A stretch of DNA of 60,407 nt, from the NCBI GenBank assembly GCA_902496945.1, contig CABVDE010000007.1, forward strand, positions 1 to 60,407. Reading direction: 5' to 3'. This stretch comes from an uncultured Collinsella sp. GTDB taxonomy: Bacteria > Actinomycetota > Coriobacteriia > Coriobacteriales > Coriobacteriaceae. Position 1 is the first letter of the stretch, and each line of letters starts with the position of its first letter. Shown one piece after another: positions 44,365 through 53,128 of the stretch. The position numbers and the translations under genes are program-made. The notes beneath the pieces were generated by a model, which saw only the letters and a list, made by a program, of their open reading frames with translations, did not search any database and was not told where the DNA came from.

Positions 44365-45887
44365 TGGCATTCGAGACGTTTGCCGTCCACGCTGCCTGTA
44401 TCCGCGGCGTTGAGGCCATTCCCGTAACCGTCGAGGTATCACTTGCCGGTGGTATCCCGGGTATTCAGATGCTCGGTATCCCGAGCATGGAGGTGATGGA
44501 GTCGCGTGGGCGTATCCGGTGCGCCATGCGCTCGGCTGGCTTTGAGATTCCGCGCTCGGGTATTACCGTCAACCTGGCTCCCGGCGATATCCGCAAAACT
44601 GGCAGCGGCTTTGATTTGCCCATCGCCATCGCGGTGCTGGCAGCCGATGGCCAGATTCCCCGCGACAATCTTGATCGATGCCTTATCGCCGGCGAGCTCG
44701 GCCTGGACGGTACGGTGCTACCTGTCAAGGGCGAGGTGGCGTTTCAGCTGCTGGCTCGCGACATGGGGCTGTCTTTTATCGCCGGCAGGTCCGACCAGCA
44801 TGTGCCACTCGCGGGCGTGGATTGCGGATTTATCGACCATCTGTCGCAGCTCGCTCATGGTATGGGCGATGCCGCGCGGCATTACTTAGATTCTGAGGGC
44901 GTCGAGGCGACCTTTGAGCCCGAACTCGATTATGCCGACGTACTGGGGCAGGAAGTCGCCAAGCGTGGCATGGCGCTTGCGGCGGCAGGGGAGCTGGGCT
45001 TGCTGATGATCGGGTCCCCGGGATCGGGCAAGACGATGCTCGCGCGGCGCATGACCGGCATCTTGCCCGAGCTTTCCGTTGAGGATCAGCAGGAGGCGCT
45101 GTGCATCCATTCGGTGCTGGGTGAGAACATCGATGGCTTGTTGGCTGGGCACCGGCCTTTCCGCAGTCCCCACCACAGTATTTCGACCGCGGGCCTTATC
45201 GGCGGCGGACGCCCGGTGCATCCGGGCGAGATTAGCCTGGCGCATGGCGGCGTGCTCTTTTTGGACGAGCTTGCCGAGTTTCCCACGGGCGTACTACAGA
45301 CGTTACGTCAGCCCATTGAGCGCGGCTACGTGAAGATCGTACGTGTCGACGGGGCCTTTACCTTCCCATCGCGCTTCCAGCTGCTGGCCGCGAGCAATCC
45401 CTGCCCCTGCGGCTTTTTGGGCGATCGCGAGGTGCCGTGTCGCTGCTCGGCGTCGATGGTCGAGCGCTATCGGTCTAAACTGCGCGGTCCGTTGGCCGAC
45501 CGTATCGACATGATGCTCGATGTGACCCGTCCCGACCCCCAAGTGATTATCGAGGGCGCGGAGGGTATGTCATCGGCCGAGCTGCGCGACTATGTTGTGC
45601 GCGGACGCGCTTTTCGCGCCTGGCGCGAGTCTCGTATGGACGAAGCAGATGCCGAGGCCGAGGATGACGAGTCGCGGTCGATCGATGGTGTCGTTTCGAC
45701 CTTTGAGCTCGACGATGCAGCGGAGAAGTGCGTACTCGGCCTGTCGAAGCGCACACATCTCACGGGGCGAGGCATCGTGCGCCTGGTGCGTATCGCGCGA
45801 ACGATCGCCGACGTCGCCGAGAGCGAGCGGGTGACGCAGGACCATGTGCTCGAGGCGGCGATGTATCAGGGAAGGAGGGACCAATGA
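44364..45887 (+). CDS. comM: Mg-chelatase-like AAA+ ATPase ComM
   Basis: Hexameric helicase-like protein that promotes branch migration during natural transformation in Haemophilus and Vibrio; widely kept in bacteria. It has 507 residues: an N-terminal Lon-protease-like S5 fold (SGITVNLAPGDIRKTGSGFD), Walker A IGSPGSGKTMLARR near residue 215, FRSPHHSIS, Walker B GGVLFLDELAEF, ASNPCPCGF and a C-terminal lid with LSKRTHLTGRGIVRLVRIA. The ATG overlaps the yraN stop codon. Confidence 0.95.
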   Translation: MAFETFAVHAACIRGVEAIPVTVEVSLAGGIPGIQMLGIPSMEVMESRGRIRCAMRSAGFEIPRSGITVNLAPGDIRKTGSGFDLPIAIAVLAADGQIPRDNLDRCLIAGELGLDGTVLPVKGEVAFQLLARDMGLSFIAGRSDQHVPLAGVDCGFIDHLSQLAHGMGDAARHYLDSEGVEATFEPELDYADVLGQEVAKRGMALAAAGELGLLMIGSPGSGKTMLARRMTGILPELSVEDQQEALCIHSVLGENIDGLLAGHRPFRSPHHSISTAGLIGGGRPVHPGEISLAHGGVLFLDELAEFPTGVLQTLRQPIERGYVKIVRVDGAFTFPSRFQLLAASNPCPCGFLGDREVPCRCSASMVERYRSKLRGPLADRIDMMLDVTRPDPQVIIEGAEGMSSAELRDYVVRGRAFRAWRESRMDEADAEAEDDESRSIDGVVSTFELDDAAEKCVLGLSKRTHLTGRGIVRLVRIARTIADVAESERVTQDHVLEAAMYQGRRDQ

Positions 45888-46819
45888 TGGCCGAGGAGAC
45901 CTTTGAGCTGCATCCAGGTGATGCGTTGTACCCCGAGACCGTTATGGAGCTTTCGGATGTGCCTCAGACACTCTACGTTCGCGGCGACCCTGCCGTGTTA
46001 TCGATGCCCGCGCTCTCCATCATCGGCGCGCGCAAGGCCTCGCCGTATGGTCTTGCCGTGGCAGAGCTTGCGGCAAAGGTGGCGGTCGAGGCGGGAGTGA
46101 CGGTGGTTTCGGGCGGTGCGGTCGGTTGCGATCAAGCTTCGGGCTGGGCTGCTGTCAACGCCGGCGGCAAGCACGTCGTGGTGCTGGGAACGGGCGCCGA
46201 TGTGGTCTATCCACGCTCAAGTGCGGGGCTCATCGCGCGTACGCTCGATACAGGAGGTGCGGTCGTGTCGATATCGCCGTGGGGCATGGGTCCGCGCAAG
46301 TTTGCCTTCCCGCGTCGTAACCGCGTGATTGCGGCTCTGTCGCAGGCGCTCTTTGTGTCCGAGGCGGGCATGCCTTCCGGGACGTTTTCTACAGCCGAGG
46401 CTGCTATGGACTTGGGGCGCGAGCTTCTTGCCGTGCCGGGGTCGATCCTATCGCCCGAGTCGCGTGGCACGAATTACCTCATTGCGAACGGTGCCTGCTG
46501 CATCATCGACGAGGAGTCTATCGAGATGGCTATCTCGCGCATCTACGGTACCCTGCGCTACTCGCGTCCCGATGCACCCGGTATTGCCGATCTGGACCCC
46601 ACGCAGCAGGCTGTGATGCATGCGCTCATCGCCTCGCCACTCAAGGTTGACGATATCGCGGCGCTCGTCTCGCTCGATGCCGTCGGCGTGCTCAAACTCT
46701 TGGGTTCGCTTGAACTCGAGGGCCTTATCGAGCGCATGATGGATGGAAGGTATGCGCCCTCCAAGTTTGCCCTTCACGCTCAGACGCCCTTCGGTCACAA
46801 TGGAAAACGTGTCAATTAG
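45884..46819 (+). CDS. dprA: DNA processing protein DprA
   Basis: Loads RecA on incoming single-stranded DNA. It has 311 residues: a Rossmann-like core with SIIGARKASPYGLAVA, VVSGGAVGCDQASGWAA and FPRRNRVIAALS, plus a C-terminal winged-helix domain at about 245-310. It begins almost at the YPETVMEL segment, so the N-terminal SAM or helix-hairpin domain of longer DprA proteins is absent. The ATG at 45884 overlaps the comM stop; ATG at 45887 is equally possible, and both follow AAGGAGG. Confidence 0.94.
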   Translation: MMAEETFELHPGDALYPETVMELSDVPQTLYVRGDPAVLSMPALSIIGARKASPYGLAVAELAAKVAVEAGVTVVSGGAVGCDQASGWAAVNAGGKHVVVLGTGADVVYPRSSAGLIARTLDTGGAVVSISPWGMGPRKFAFPRRNRVIAALSQALFVSEAGMPSGTFSTAEAAMDLGRELLAVPGSILSPESRGTNYLIANGACCIIDEESIEMAISRIYGTLRYSRPDAPGIADLDPTQQAVMHALIASPLKVDDIAALVSLDAVGVLKLLGSLELEGLIERMMDGRYAPSKFALHAQTPFGHNGKRVN

Positions 46820-46833
46820 AAAGGTGTTTGTAG

Positions 46834-48171
46834 ATGCAGTTCGATCAGGTGACGGTTATCGGTGGCGGTCTGGCGGGTTCGGAATGCGCGATCCAGCTGG
46901 CAGACCGCGGGTTTGCCGTAAAGCTGTGCGAGATGCGCCCCCAGGTGAGCTCCCCGGCCCACCATACCGATCATCTGGCAGAGCTCGTCTGCTCCAATTC
47001 GTTTAAGTCGACCCGTCCGGACTCTGCGGCTGGTTTGCTGAAGGCCGAGCTTGAGCGTATGGGCTCGGTCCTGCTCGACTGCGCCCATCGTGCGGCCGTT
47101 CCCGCCGGCGGCGCCCTGGCGGTCGACCGCGTCAAGTTTTCCGAGCTTGTCGAGGCCGAGGTTGCCGCCCGTCCCAATATCGAGATCGTTCACGGCGAGG
47201 TCACGCAGATTCCCGAGGGTCACGTGGTCATTGCCGCCGGCCCCTTGTGCTCACCGGCGTTGAGTGAAGAGGTCATGAAGCTCGTCGGTGGCGACGCCCT
47301 GGCATTCTTTGATGCGGCGGCGCCGATCGTCGATGCCTCCACGCTCGATATGGACGTGCTGTTCTCGCAGTCGCGCTACGAGGAGCAGGGGAGCGGCGAC
47401 TATCTCAACGCTCCGCTCAACAAGGAGGAGTACGAGGCCTTTATCGAGGCGCTCACCACGGCCGATCGCGTGGTGCTCAAGGACTTTGAGGGTGGCGACC
47501 TGTTCCAGGCCTGCCAGCCCGCCGAGGAGGTTGCACGCACCGGCAAGGATGCCATTCGGTTTGGCGCCATGAAGCCCGTCGGCCTCACCGACCCGCGTAC
47601 CGGGCGTCGCCCCTGGGCGGCGATTCAGCTGCGTGCCGAGAACAAGGAGAAGACTGCCTATAACATGGTGGGCTTCCAGACCAACCTGACCTTTGGCGAG
47701 CAGAAGCGTGTCTTCCATATGGTGCCGGGCCTGGAGAACGCCGAGTTCTTCCGCTACGGTGTCATGCACCGCAATACCTTTGTCGACGCCCCGCACGTGC
47801 TCGATGGCACCTTTGCCGTGCCCGGTACCGGCGTGCGCCTGGCCGGTCAGATCACCGGTACCGAGGGGTATATGGAAGCCGTGGCGACCGGCCTGCTCGC
47901 GGCGCTCAACACCTATGCCGAGGCTATCGGTGCCGCGGGCGTCGAATTGCCGGGTGTGGGCGCCCTGGGTTCGCTCGTGAGCTATGCGACCGATCCTGCC
48001 ACCGTGGGCTATCAGCCCATGCATGTTAACTTTGGCCTGGTGCCGCCGCTCGAGGACGGTAAGCGCCGCAGCAAGCGCGACCGCTACCAGGCCTATGCGG
48101 ACCGTGCGCTCGACGCCCTTGATGCCTATCTGGCCACTCGCCCCGATCTGTTTGGAGGCGACCGGTCATAG
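46834..48171 (+). CDS. trmFO: methylenetetrahydrofolate-tRNA-(uracil54-C5)-methyltransferase
   Basis: Makes ribothymidine 54 in the tRNA T-loop using folate and FAD. It has 445 residues with the FAD motif VIGGGLAGSECAIQLA, LCEMRP, LAELVCSNSFKS with the catalytic Cys, and GQITGTEGYMEAVATG near the C-terminus. It lies 14 bases after dprA. The topA gene often found between these two is absent here. Confidence 0.96.
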   Translation: MQFDQVTVIGGGLAGSECAIQLADRGFAVKLCEMRPQVSSPAHHTDHLAELVCSNSFKSTRPDSAAGLLKAELERMGSVLLDCAHRAAVPAGGALAVDRVKFSELVEAEVAARPNIEIVHGEVTQIPEGHVVIAAGPLCSPALSEEVMKLVGGDALAFFDAAAPIVDASTLDMDVLFSQSRYEEQGSGDYLNAPLNKEEYEAFIEALTTADRVVLKDFEGGDLFQACQPAEEVARTGKDAIRFGAMKPVGLTDPRTGRRPWAAIQLRAENKEKTAYNMVGFQTNLTFGEQKRVFHMVPGLENAEFFRYGVMHRNTFVDAPHVLDGTFAVPGTGVRLAGQITGTEGYMEAVATGLLAALNTYAEAIGAAGVELPGVGALGSLVSYATDPATVGYQPMHVNFGLVPPLEDGKRRSKRDRYQAYADRALDALDAYLATRPDLFGGDRS

Positions 48172-48197
48172 CCTTTGACCTGTATGACACCGTCGAC

Positions 48198-49088
48198 TTG
48201 TTTATCGCTTACATCGCACGTGTCGAGGGACTTTCTCCCAACACGGTGACGGCCTATGGCTCGAGGCTGGAGCGCTTTGCTGCCTGGTGCGAGCGCGAGG
48301 ATATCGATGCTTTCGCTGCCGACGTGCGCACCATTCGTCGCTATCTGGCCGAGCTTTCGCGCGAGCAGGTGGCTCCCCGAACGCTTGCGGCGCATCTGTC
48401 GGCTATCCGATCGCTCTATCGATGGATGGCTGCCGAGGGGGCTGTGGAGGGCGATGTGGTCTCGGCAATTTCCTCGCCCAAGCTCCCGCGCGATCTGCCC
48501 GGTGTGCTGACGACCCAACAGGTGGGGGCGTTGCTCCGTGCCCCCGATACCTCAACACCCGCGGGGCTGCGCGATGCGGCGATGCTCGAGCTGCTCTATG
48601 CCTCCGGTGCGCGCATCTCGGAGCTCTCGGCGCTTAATCTGGAGTCCATCGCGTGGTCTGAGCGGACGTTGCGACTTTGGGGCAAAGGAAGCAAGGAGCG
48701 CATCGTGCCCCTGTATCGGCGCGCTCTCGAGGCGACCCGTCTCTATATTGAGGAGGGGAGACCGGAGCTGCTTGCCCAGGCAAAGCGCAGAGATGCCGCA
48801 GGTGGTCCGCATCCGTTGTTCATTTCGGCGCGCGGCAATCGCATGAGCGCCGCCATGCTCCGGCGGCGGTTCCATACGCTGGCGGCGCTCGCCGGCATTC
48901 CGGCCGACATCGCCCCGCATGCGATGCGCCATACCTTTGCGACCGACTTACTCGAGGGTGGCGCGGATTTGCGCTCGGTTCAAGAACTGCTGGGGCATGC
49001 GAGCCTGTCCACGACTCAGATCTACACGCATCTCACGCCCGATCGGCTTAAGCGCGCCGTGGCTCAAGCCCATCCCCGCGGCGAATAG
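48198..49088 (+). CDS. xerC: tyrosine recombinase XerC
   Basis: Resolves chromosome dimers at dif. The protein has the N-terminal SAM-like domain (LSPNTVTAYGSRLERFAAW) and a catalytic domain with Arg in ASGARISEL, Lys in GKGSKER, HAMRH with His and Arg, GHASL with His, and the Tyr nucleophile in TTQIYTHL. The start is uncertain. The first canonical in-frame start is TTG at 48198, but the homology reaches upstream, and a good GGAGG (48154-48158) sits at the right distance for an ATA at 48168 that overlaps the trmFO stop. The family, gene order and length argue for a chromosomal Xer enzyme rather than a phage integrase. Confidence 0.92.
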   Translation: MFIAYIARVEGLSPNTVTAYGSRLERFAAWCEREDIDAFAADVRTIRRYLAELSREQVAPRTLAAHLSAIRSLYRWMAAEGAVEGDVVSAISSPKLPRDLPGVLTTQQVGALLRAPDTSTPAGLRDAAMLELLYASGARISELSALNLESIAWSERTLRLWGKGSKERIVPLYRRALEATRLYIEEGRPELLAQAKRRDAAGGPHPLFISARGNRMSAAMLRRRFHTLAALAGIPADIAPHAMRHTFATDLLEGGADLRSVQELLGHASLSTTQIYTHLTPDRLKRAVAQAHPRGE

Positions 49089-49137
49089 TGGCTCGGACGT
49101 CCCGCACCGCAATCAGGTGTGTGGTTTTGATTGCGGG

Positions 49138-49166
49138 TTGGCAGGAAGATGCATTCCTGCTATCAT
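49138..49166 (+). promoter_or_regulatory. promoter of rpsB-tsf
   Basis: TTGGCA at 49138-49143 and TATCAT at 49161-49166 with a 17-base spacer; the -10 is extended by an upstream TGC. The untranslated leader is about 135 bases, long enough for S2 autoregulation, with no recognised motif. Confidence 0.75.
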
Positions 49167-49307
49167 TCATCGGGTTGCTTCACGGCAACAGGTTTTTATC
49201 ACGCACGCGCGGCTACTTCATACCGTGGTGCCCGGGCTTTGGTAGCACATGTCCGGGTTGGTTTTGGAGGATGACCCCGCGCGGAGGCAAACCACAGGAG
49301 GTTTAAC

Positions 49308-50036
49308 ATGGCTACCAAGATTAATATCCGCACCCTGCTCGAGGCCGGCTGCCACTTCGGTCACCAGACCCGTCGCTGGAACCCCAAGATGAAGCCGTTT
49401 ATCTTCGGTGAGCGCAACGGCATCTACATCCTCGACCTCAAGCAGACCATCCTTGACGCCGACCAGGCTTACACCTTCGTCAAGAACGTCGCCAAGGGTG
49501 GCAACGTGCTGTTCGTCGGCACCAAGAAGCAGGCTCAGGAGGCCGTTAAGAACGCCGCTGAGCGCGCCAACATGCCCTACATCAATCAGCGTTGGCTCGG
49601 CGGTATGCTGACCAACTTCGTTACCATCCGCTCCCGCATCAACCGCATGGAGGAGCTCGAGGCTATGGTCGAGGACGGCCGCATGGCAGTGCTCCCCAAG
49701 AAGGAGCAGGCTGTGCTCGGTAAGGAGCTCACCAAGCTCCAGACCAACCTCGGTGGCGCCCGCGACATGAAGGGTCTGCCCCAGGCTCTCTTCGTCATCG
49801 ACACCAAGCGCGAGGAGAACGCCATCAAGGAGGCCCAGCGCCTGAACATCCCCGTCGTCGCTCTGATCGACACCAACTCCGATCCCGACGAGGTCGAGTA
49901 CGGCATCCCCTGCAATGATGACGCTATCTCCGCTGTCACCCTTATGTGCGAGCTCATGGCTGACGCTTGCCTCGCTGGCTCCGGTAAGGAGCAGGTCTCC
50001 GAGGCCGAGATGGCCGCTGAGCCCAAGGCCGAGTAA
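49308..50036 (+). CDS. rpsB: 30S ribosomal protein S2
   Basis: A 242-residue platform protein of the small subunit. It starts MATKINIRTLLEAGCHFGHQ and contains RRWNPKMKPFIFGERNGIYI, INQRWLGGMLTNF and ALIDTNSDPDEVEYGIPCND. The start ATG follows AGGAGG. It is cotranscribed with tsf, 45 bases downstream. Confidence 0.98.
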   Translation: MATKINIRTLLEAGCHFGHQTRRWNPKMKPFIFGERNGIYILDLKQTILDADQAYTFVKNVAKGGNVLFVGTKKQAQEAVKNAAERANMPYINQRWLGGMLTNFVTIRSRINRMEELEAMVEDGRMAVLPKKEQAVLGKELTKLQTNLGGARDMKGLPQALFVIDTKREENAIKEAQRLNIPVVALIDTNSDPDEVEYGIPCNDDAISAVTLMCELMADACLAGSGKEQVSEAEMAAEPKAE

Positions 50037-50081
50037 ATCAGTCTTAGTTAATTCTTTTTCATCTCTTTGAAAGGAACCACA

Positions 50082-50951
50082 ATGGCCCAGATTACCGCCG
50101 CTATGGTCAAGCAGCTCCGCGAGATGACCGACTCCCCGATGATGGAGTGCAAGAAGGCTCTCGTCGAGGCTGACGGCGACATGGACTCCGCTGTCGACGT
50201 TCTGCGCAAGAACGGCCTTGCCAAGGCTGCCAAGAAGGCTGGCCGTGAGACCAACGAGGGCGCTGTCGCCGCGTTCGTCTCCGAGGACGGCAAGTCCGGC
50301 GCTCTGCTCGAGCTCTCCTGCGAGACCGACTTCGTCGGCTCCAACGCCAAGTTCACCGGGTTTGCTTCCAAGGTCGCCGAGGTTGTCGCCACCACCGAGC
50401 CGGCCGATGTCGACGCTCTGCTCGAGAAGCCGATGGGCGAGGAGACCGTTTCCTCCGAGCTCACCGAGATGATTCACATCATGGGCGAGAACATGAAGAT
50501 CGCTCGTTTCGCCGCTCGCAAGGCCGACAATGGCGCTCTCGCTTCTTACATCCACATGGGTGGTAAGATCGGCGTCCTCGTCGAGTTCGCCTTCGAGAAG
50601 GCCGAGACCGCTCAGGCTGAGTCCTTCAAGACCTTCGCTCACGACGTCGCCCTTCAGGTTGCCGCCGTCGCGCCGATTTGCGCTACCCGCGATCAGGTTC
50701 CGGCCGAGACCGTCGAGCACGAGAAGCAGATCTACATGGCTCAGGCTGCCGAGTCCGGCAAGCCCGAGGCTATCCAGGAGAAGATGGCTGTCGGCCGTCT
50801 GGAGAAGTTCTACAAGCAGTCCGTGCTCACCGAGCAGGAGTTCATCAAGGACAGCTCCCTCACCATCAAGAAGTACGCTGAGCAGGTCTCCAAGGAGCTC
50901 GGCGATACCATTACCGTCGTTGCCTTTGACCGTCTGGTCCGTGGCGAGTAA
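50082..50951 (+). CDS. tsf: elongation factor Ts
   Basis: Guanine nucleotide exchange factor for EF-Tu. It has 289 residues: the N-terminal UBA-like helix MAQITAAMVKQLREMTDSP, MECKKALVEADGDMD, GKSGALLELSCETDFV, and the dimerisation part with KFYKQSVLTEQEFIKD. The ATG at 50082 has AAAGGAA upstream; an upstream in-frame TTG at 50067 is unsupported. Confidence 0.98.
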   Translation: MAQITAAMVKQLREMTDSPMMECKKALVEADGDMDSAVDVLRKNGLAKAAKKAGRETNEGAVAAFVSEDGKSGALLELSCETDFVGSNAKFTGFASKVAEVVATTEPADVDALLEKPMGEETVSSELTEMIHIMGENMKIARFAARKADNGALASYIHMGGKIGVLVEFAFEKAETAQAESFKTFAHDVALQVAAVAPICATRDQVPAETVEHEKQIYMAQAAESGKPEAIQEKMAVGRLEKFYKQSVLTEQEFIKDSSLTIKKYAEQVSKELGDTITVVAFDRLVRGE

Positions 50952-50974
50952 ATAAGCTCTTGTAGCTGGTAATG

Positions 50975-51009
50975 AGCAGGCTGTGGGTTTTACTCACAGC
51001 CTGCTTTTT
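50975..51009 (+). terminator. intrinsic terminator after tsf
   Basis: AGCAGGCTGTG (50975-50985) pairs perfectly with CACAGCCTGCT (50995-51005), followed by TTTTC. Confidence 0.9.
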
Positions 51010-51030
51010 CATGGCTCCCCGTTAAGCCTT

Positions 51031-51039
51031 TGCTATCAT
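51031..51039 (+). promoter_or_regulatory. extended -10 promoter of pyrH
   Basis: TGCTATCAT, the same extended -10 as at rpsB, 30 bases before the pyrH start. The -35 region (ATGGCT) is poor, so the extension would carry the activity. Confidence 0.5.
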
Positions 51040-51068
51040 ATTGAGAGTCTAATTAAAGGAGGATCGCT

Positions 51069-51791
51069 TTGTCCGACATCCGATATAAACGCGTGCTTCT
51101 GAAGCTTTCCGGCGAAGCGCTGATGGGCGACGGCCACTACGGCATCGACCCCAAGGTTACCGACCATCTTGCCAAGCAGGTCAAGGAGCTGCTCGCCGTT
51201 GGTCATGAGGTTGGCGTCGTTGTCGGCGGCGGCAACATTTTCCGTGGCATGGCCGGCGCTGCCGGTGGCATGGAGCGCGCCCAGGCCGATTATATGGGCA
51301 TGCTCGCTACCGTTATGAACGCACTCGCCCTGCAGGATGCCTTCGAGCACAACGATGTCCCCTGCCGCGTTATGAGCGCTATCCAGATGAACGAGATCTG
51401 CGAGCCCTATATCCGTCGTCGCGCCATCAATCACCTGTCCAAGGGCAACGTCGTCATCTTCGCTGCCGGCTCGGGCAATCCGTACTTTACGACCGATACC
51501 GCTGCTGCCCTTCGCGCCTGCGAGATCGGTGCCGAGATTCTGATCAAGGCCACCAAGGTCGACGGCATCTATGACAAGGACCCCGTCAGGTGCGCCGATG
51601 CCGTCCGCTTTGACAAGATCACCTACCATGAGGTGCTCGTCCGCGGCCTGCAGGTTATGGATTCCACGGCTACGGCTCTTTGCCAGGATAACCGTATGCC
51701 CATTTTGGTCCTCAACATCGATGGCGAGGACACCGTCAAGCGCGCGCTCGCGGGTGAGCCCGTCGGCACGCTCGTCTATCAGGAGGATTAA
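51069..51791 (+). CDS. pyrH: uridylate kinase
   Basis: Phosphorylates UMP to UDP. It has 240 residues of the amino acid kinase fold: LLKLSGEALMG, VVGGGNIFRGMAGAAGGM, QMNEICEPYIRRRAINHL and IFAAGSGNPYFTTDTAAALR, then a uridine-binding tail with NIDGEDTVKRALAGEPVGTL. The start is TTG at 51069 with AAAGGAGG seven bases upstream. It is followed two bases later by frr. Confidence 0.97.
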   Translation: MSDIRYKRVLLKLSGEALMGDGHYGIDPKVTDHLAKQVKELLAVGHEVGVVVGGGNIFRGMAGAAGGMERAQADYMGMLATVMNALALQDAFEHNDVPCRVMSAIQMNEICEPYIRRRAINHLSKGNVVIFAAGSGNPYFTTDTAAALRACEIGAEILIKATKVDGIYDKDPVRCADAVRFDKITYHEVLVRGLQVMDSTATALCQDNRMPILVLNIDGEDTVKRALAGEPVGTLVYQED

Positions 51792-51793
51792 GC

Positions 51794-52330
51794 ATGGCAG
51801 AGAACATCACCGCCCACATGGACAAGTCGCTCGAGTCCCTCAAGCATAACTTCTCCAAGGTCCGCACCGGCCGCGCCAATGCCAACATTCTGTCCGACAT
51901 CACCGTCGATTATTACGGTGTCCCTACGCCGGTTACCCAGGTTGCCGCTGTCAAGACCCCCGAGGCTCACATGCTGCTCATCGAGCCGTGGGACAAGGCG
52001 CTCGTTAACGCGATCGTCAAGGCTATCAGCGCCTCCGATCTGGGCATTACCCCCAACTCCGATGGCACCGTCGTTCGTCTTCCGTTCCCGGCTCCCACCG
52101 AGGAGCGCCGTCGCGAGCTCGTCAAGGAGTGCCGCGAGTACGCCGAGCAGGCTAAGGTCTCCATCCGCAACATTCGTCGCGACTTCAACAACAAGCTCGA
52201 GCGCGATGAGGAGCTTACCGAGGACGATGTCCGTCGCGAGCAGGCCAAGGTCCAGAAGCACACCGATGAGTATGTCGCCAAGGTCGAGGAGCTTCTGAAG
52301 GAAAAAGAAGCCGAGGTCATGGAGATCTAA
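51794..52330 (+). CDS. frr: ribosome recycling factor
   Basis: Splits post-termination ribosomes with EF-G. It has 178 residues with the N-terminal helix (MDKSLESLKHNFSKVRTGRA), YYGVPTPVTQVA, LIEPWDKALV and the long C-terminal helix VSIRNIRRDFNNKLERDEEL. The gene lies two bases after pyrH and one base before uppS. Confidence 0.97.
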   Translation: MAENITAHMDKSLESLKHNFSKVRTGRANANILSDITVDYYGVPTPVTQVAAVKTPEAHMLLIEPWDKALVNAIVKAISASDLGITPNSDGTVVRLPFPAPTEERRRELVKECREYAEQAKVSIRNIRRDFNNKLERDEELTEDDVRREQAKVQKHTDEYVAKVEELLKEKEAEVMEI

Positions 52331-52331
52331 G

Positions 52332-53126
52332 GTGCAATACGACGAGCTTAAACTGGTCGAGTATTTTGCCGACGCCCCTTCGGGCGTCGGTTTTTCCGAC
52401 CTTGACCTCAATAACATTCCGCACCATATCTCGTGCATCATGGACGGCAACGGCCGTTGGGCCACGTCGCGCGGTCTTGCCCGCACCGAGGGCCACAAGG
52501 CTGGTATCGTCTCCCTACGCGAGATCATTACCGCCTGCGTGCGTCTGGGCGTCGACGTGCTTTCGGCCTATGCGTTTTCTACCGAAAACTGGAACCGCCC
52601 GCAGCATGAGGTCAACGTCTTGATGCACCTGTTTGCGAAGACGTTTATCGACGAGCTGCCGCTGCTGAAGCGCGAGAACGTGCGCGTTGTCTTTTTGGGT
52701 GACATTTCTGCGCTGCCCAAGAAGACCCGGGACGTCTTTGAGCGCGGTCTTGCCGAGTGCGCCGAACACACCGGTATGACGCTGGCGCTGGCCGTTAACT
52801 ACGGCGCGCGTGCCGAGATTACCCGCGCTGTGCGTCAGCTCGCTCTTGATGCCGCCGCCGGTAAGATCGATCCTGCTGCAATTGATGACGACATGGTGGC
52901 TTCCCACCTCTATACCGCCGGCCTTCCCGATCCTGAGCTTGTGATTCGCACCTCTGGTGAGCTGCGCCTTTCAAACTACTTGCTGTGGCAGGTGGCTTAT
53001 TCCGAGTTCTATGTCACCGATACCTATTGGCCCGACTTTGATCGTTGGGGCCTTGTCGACGCCATTTTGTCCTATCAGGGCCGTGACCGTAGGTTTGGTG
53101 GACTGAGCAAGACCGAGGAGGCTTAA
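52332..53126 (+). CDS. uppS: isoprenyl transferase (undecaprenyl diphosphate synthase)
   Basis: Builds the C55 lipid carrier for cell wall synthesis. It has 264 residues with HHISCIMDGNGRWATSRGL holding the catalytic Asp, RTEGHKAG, AYAFSTENWNRP and, near the end, LVIRTSGELRLSNYLLWQVA. A lead-in of about 30 residues precedes the core. The start GTG at 52332 is one base after frr, so translation is probably coupled. Confidence 0.95.
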   Translation: MQYDELKLVEYFADAPSGVGFSDLDLNNIPHHISCIMDGNGRWATSRGLARTEGHKAGIVSLREIITACVRLGVDVLSAYAFSTENWNRPQHEVNVLMHLFAKTFIDELPLLKRENVRVVFLGDISALPKKTRDVFERGLAECAEHTGMTLALAVNYGARAEITRAVRQLALDAAAGKIDPAAIDDDMVASHLYTAGLPDPELVIRTSGELRLSNYLLWQVAYSEFYVTDTYWPDFDRWGLVDAILSYQGRDRRFGGLSKTEEA

Positions 53127-53128
53127 TC

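Noticed and set aside
48198..49088. Phage or transposon integrase
   Set aside because: Length, motif pattern and the trmFO-xerC-rpsB order identify the chromosomal XerC; no mobile genes surround it.
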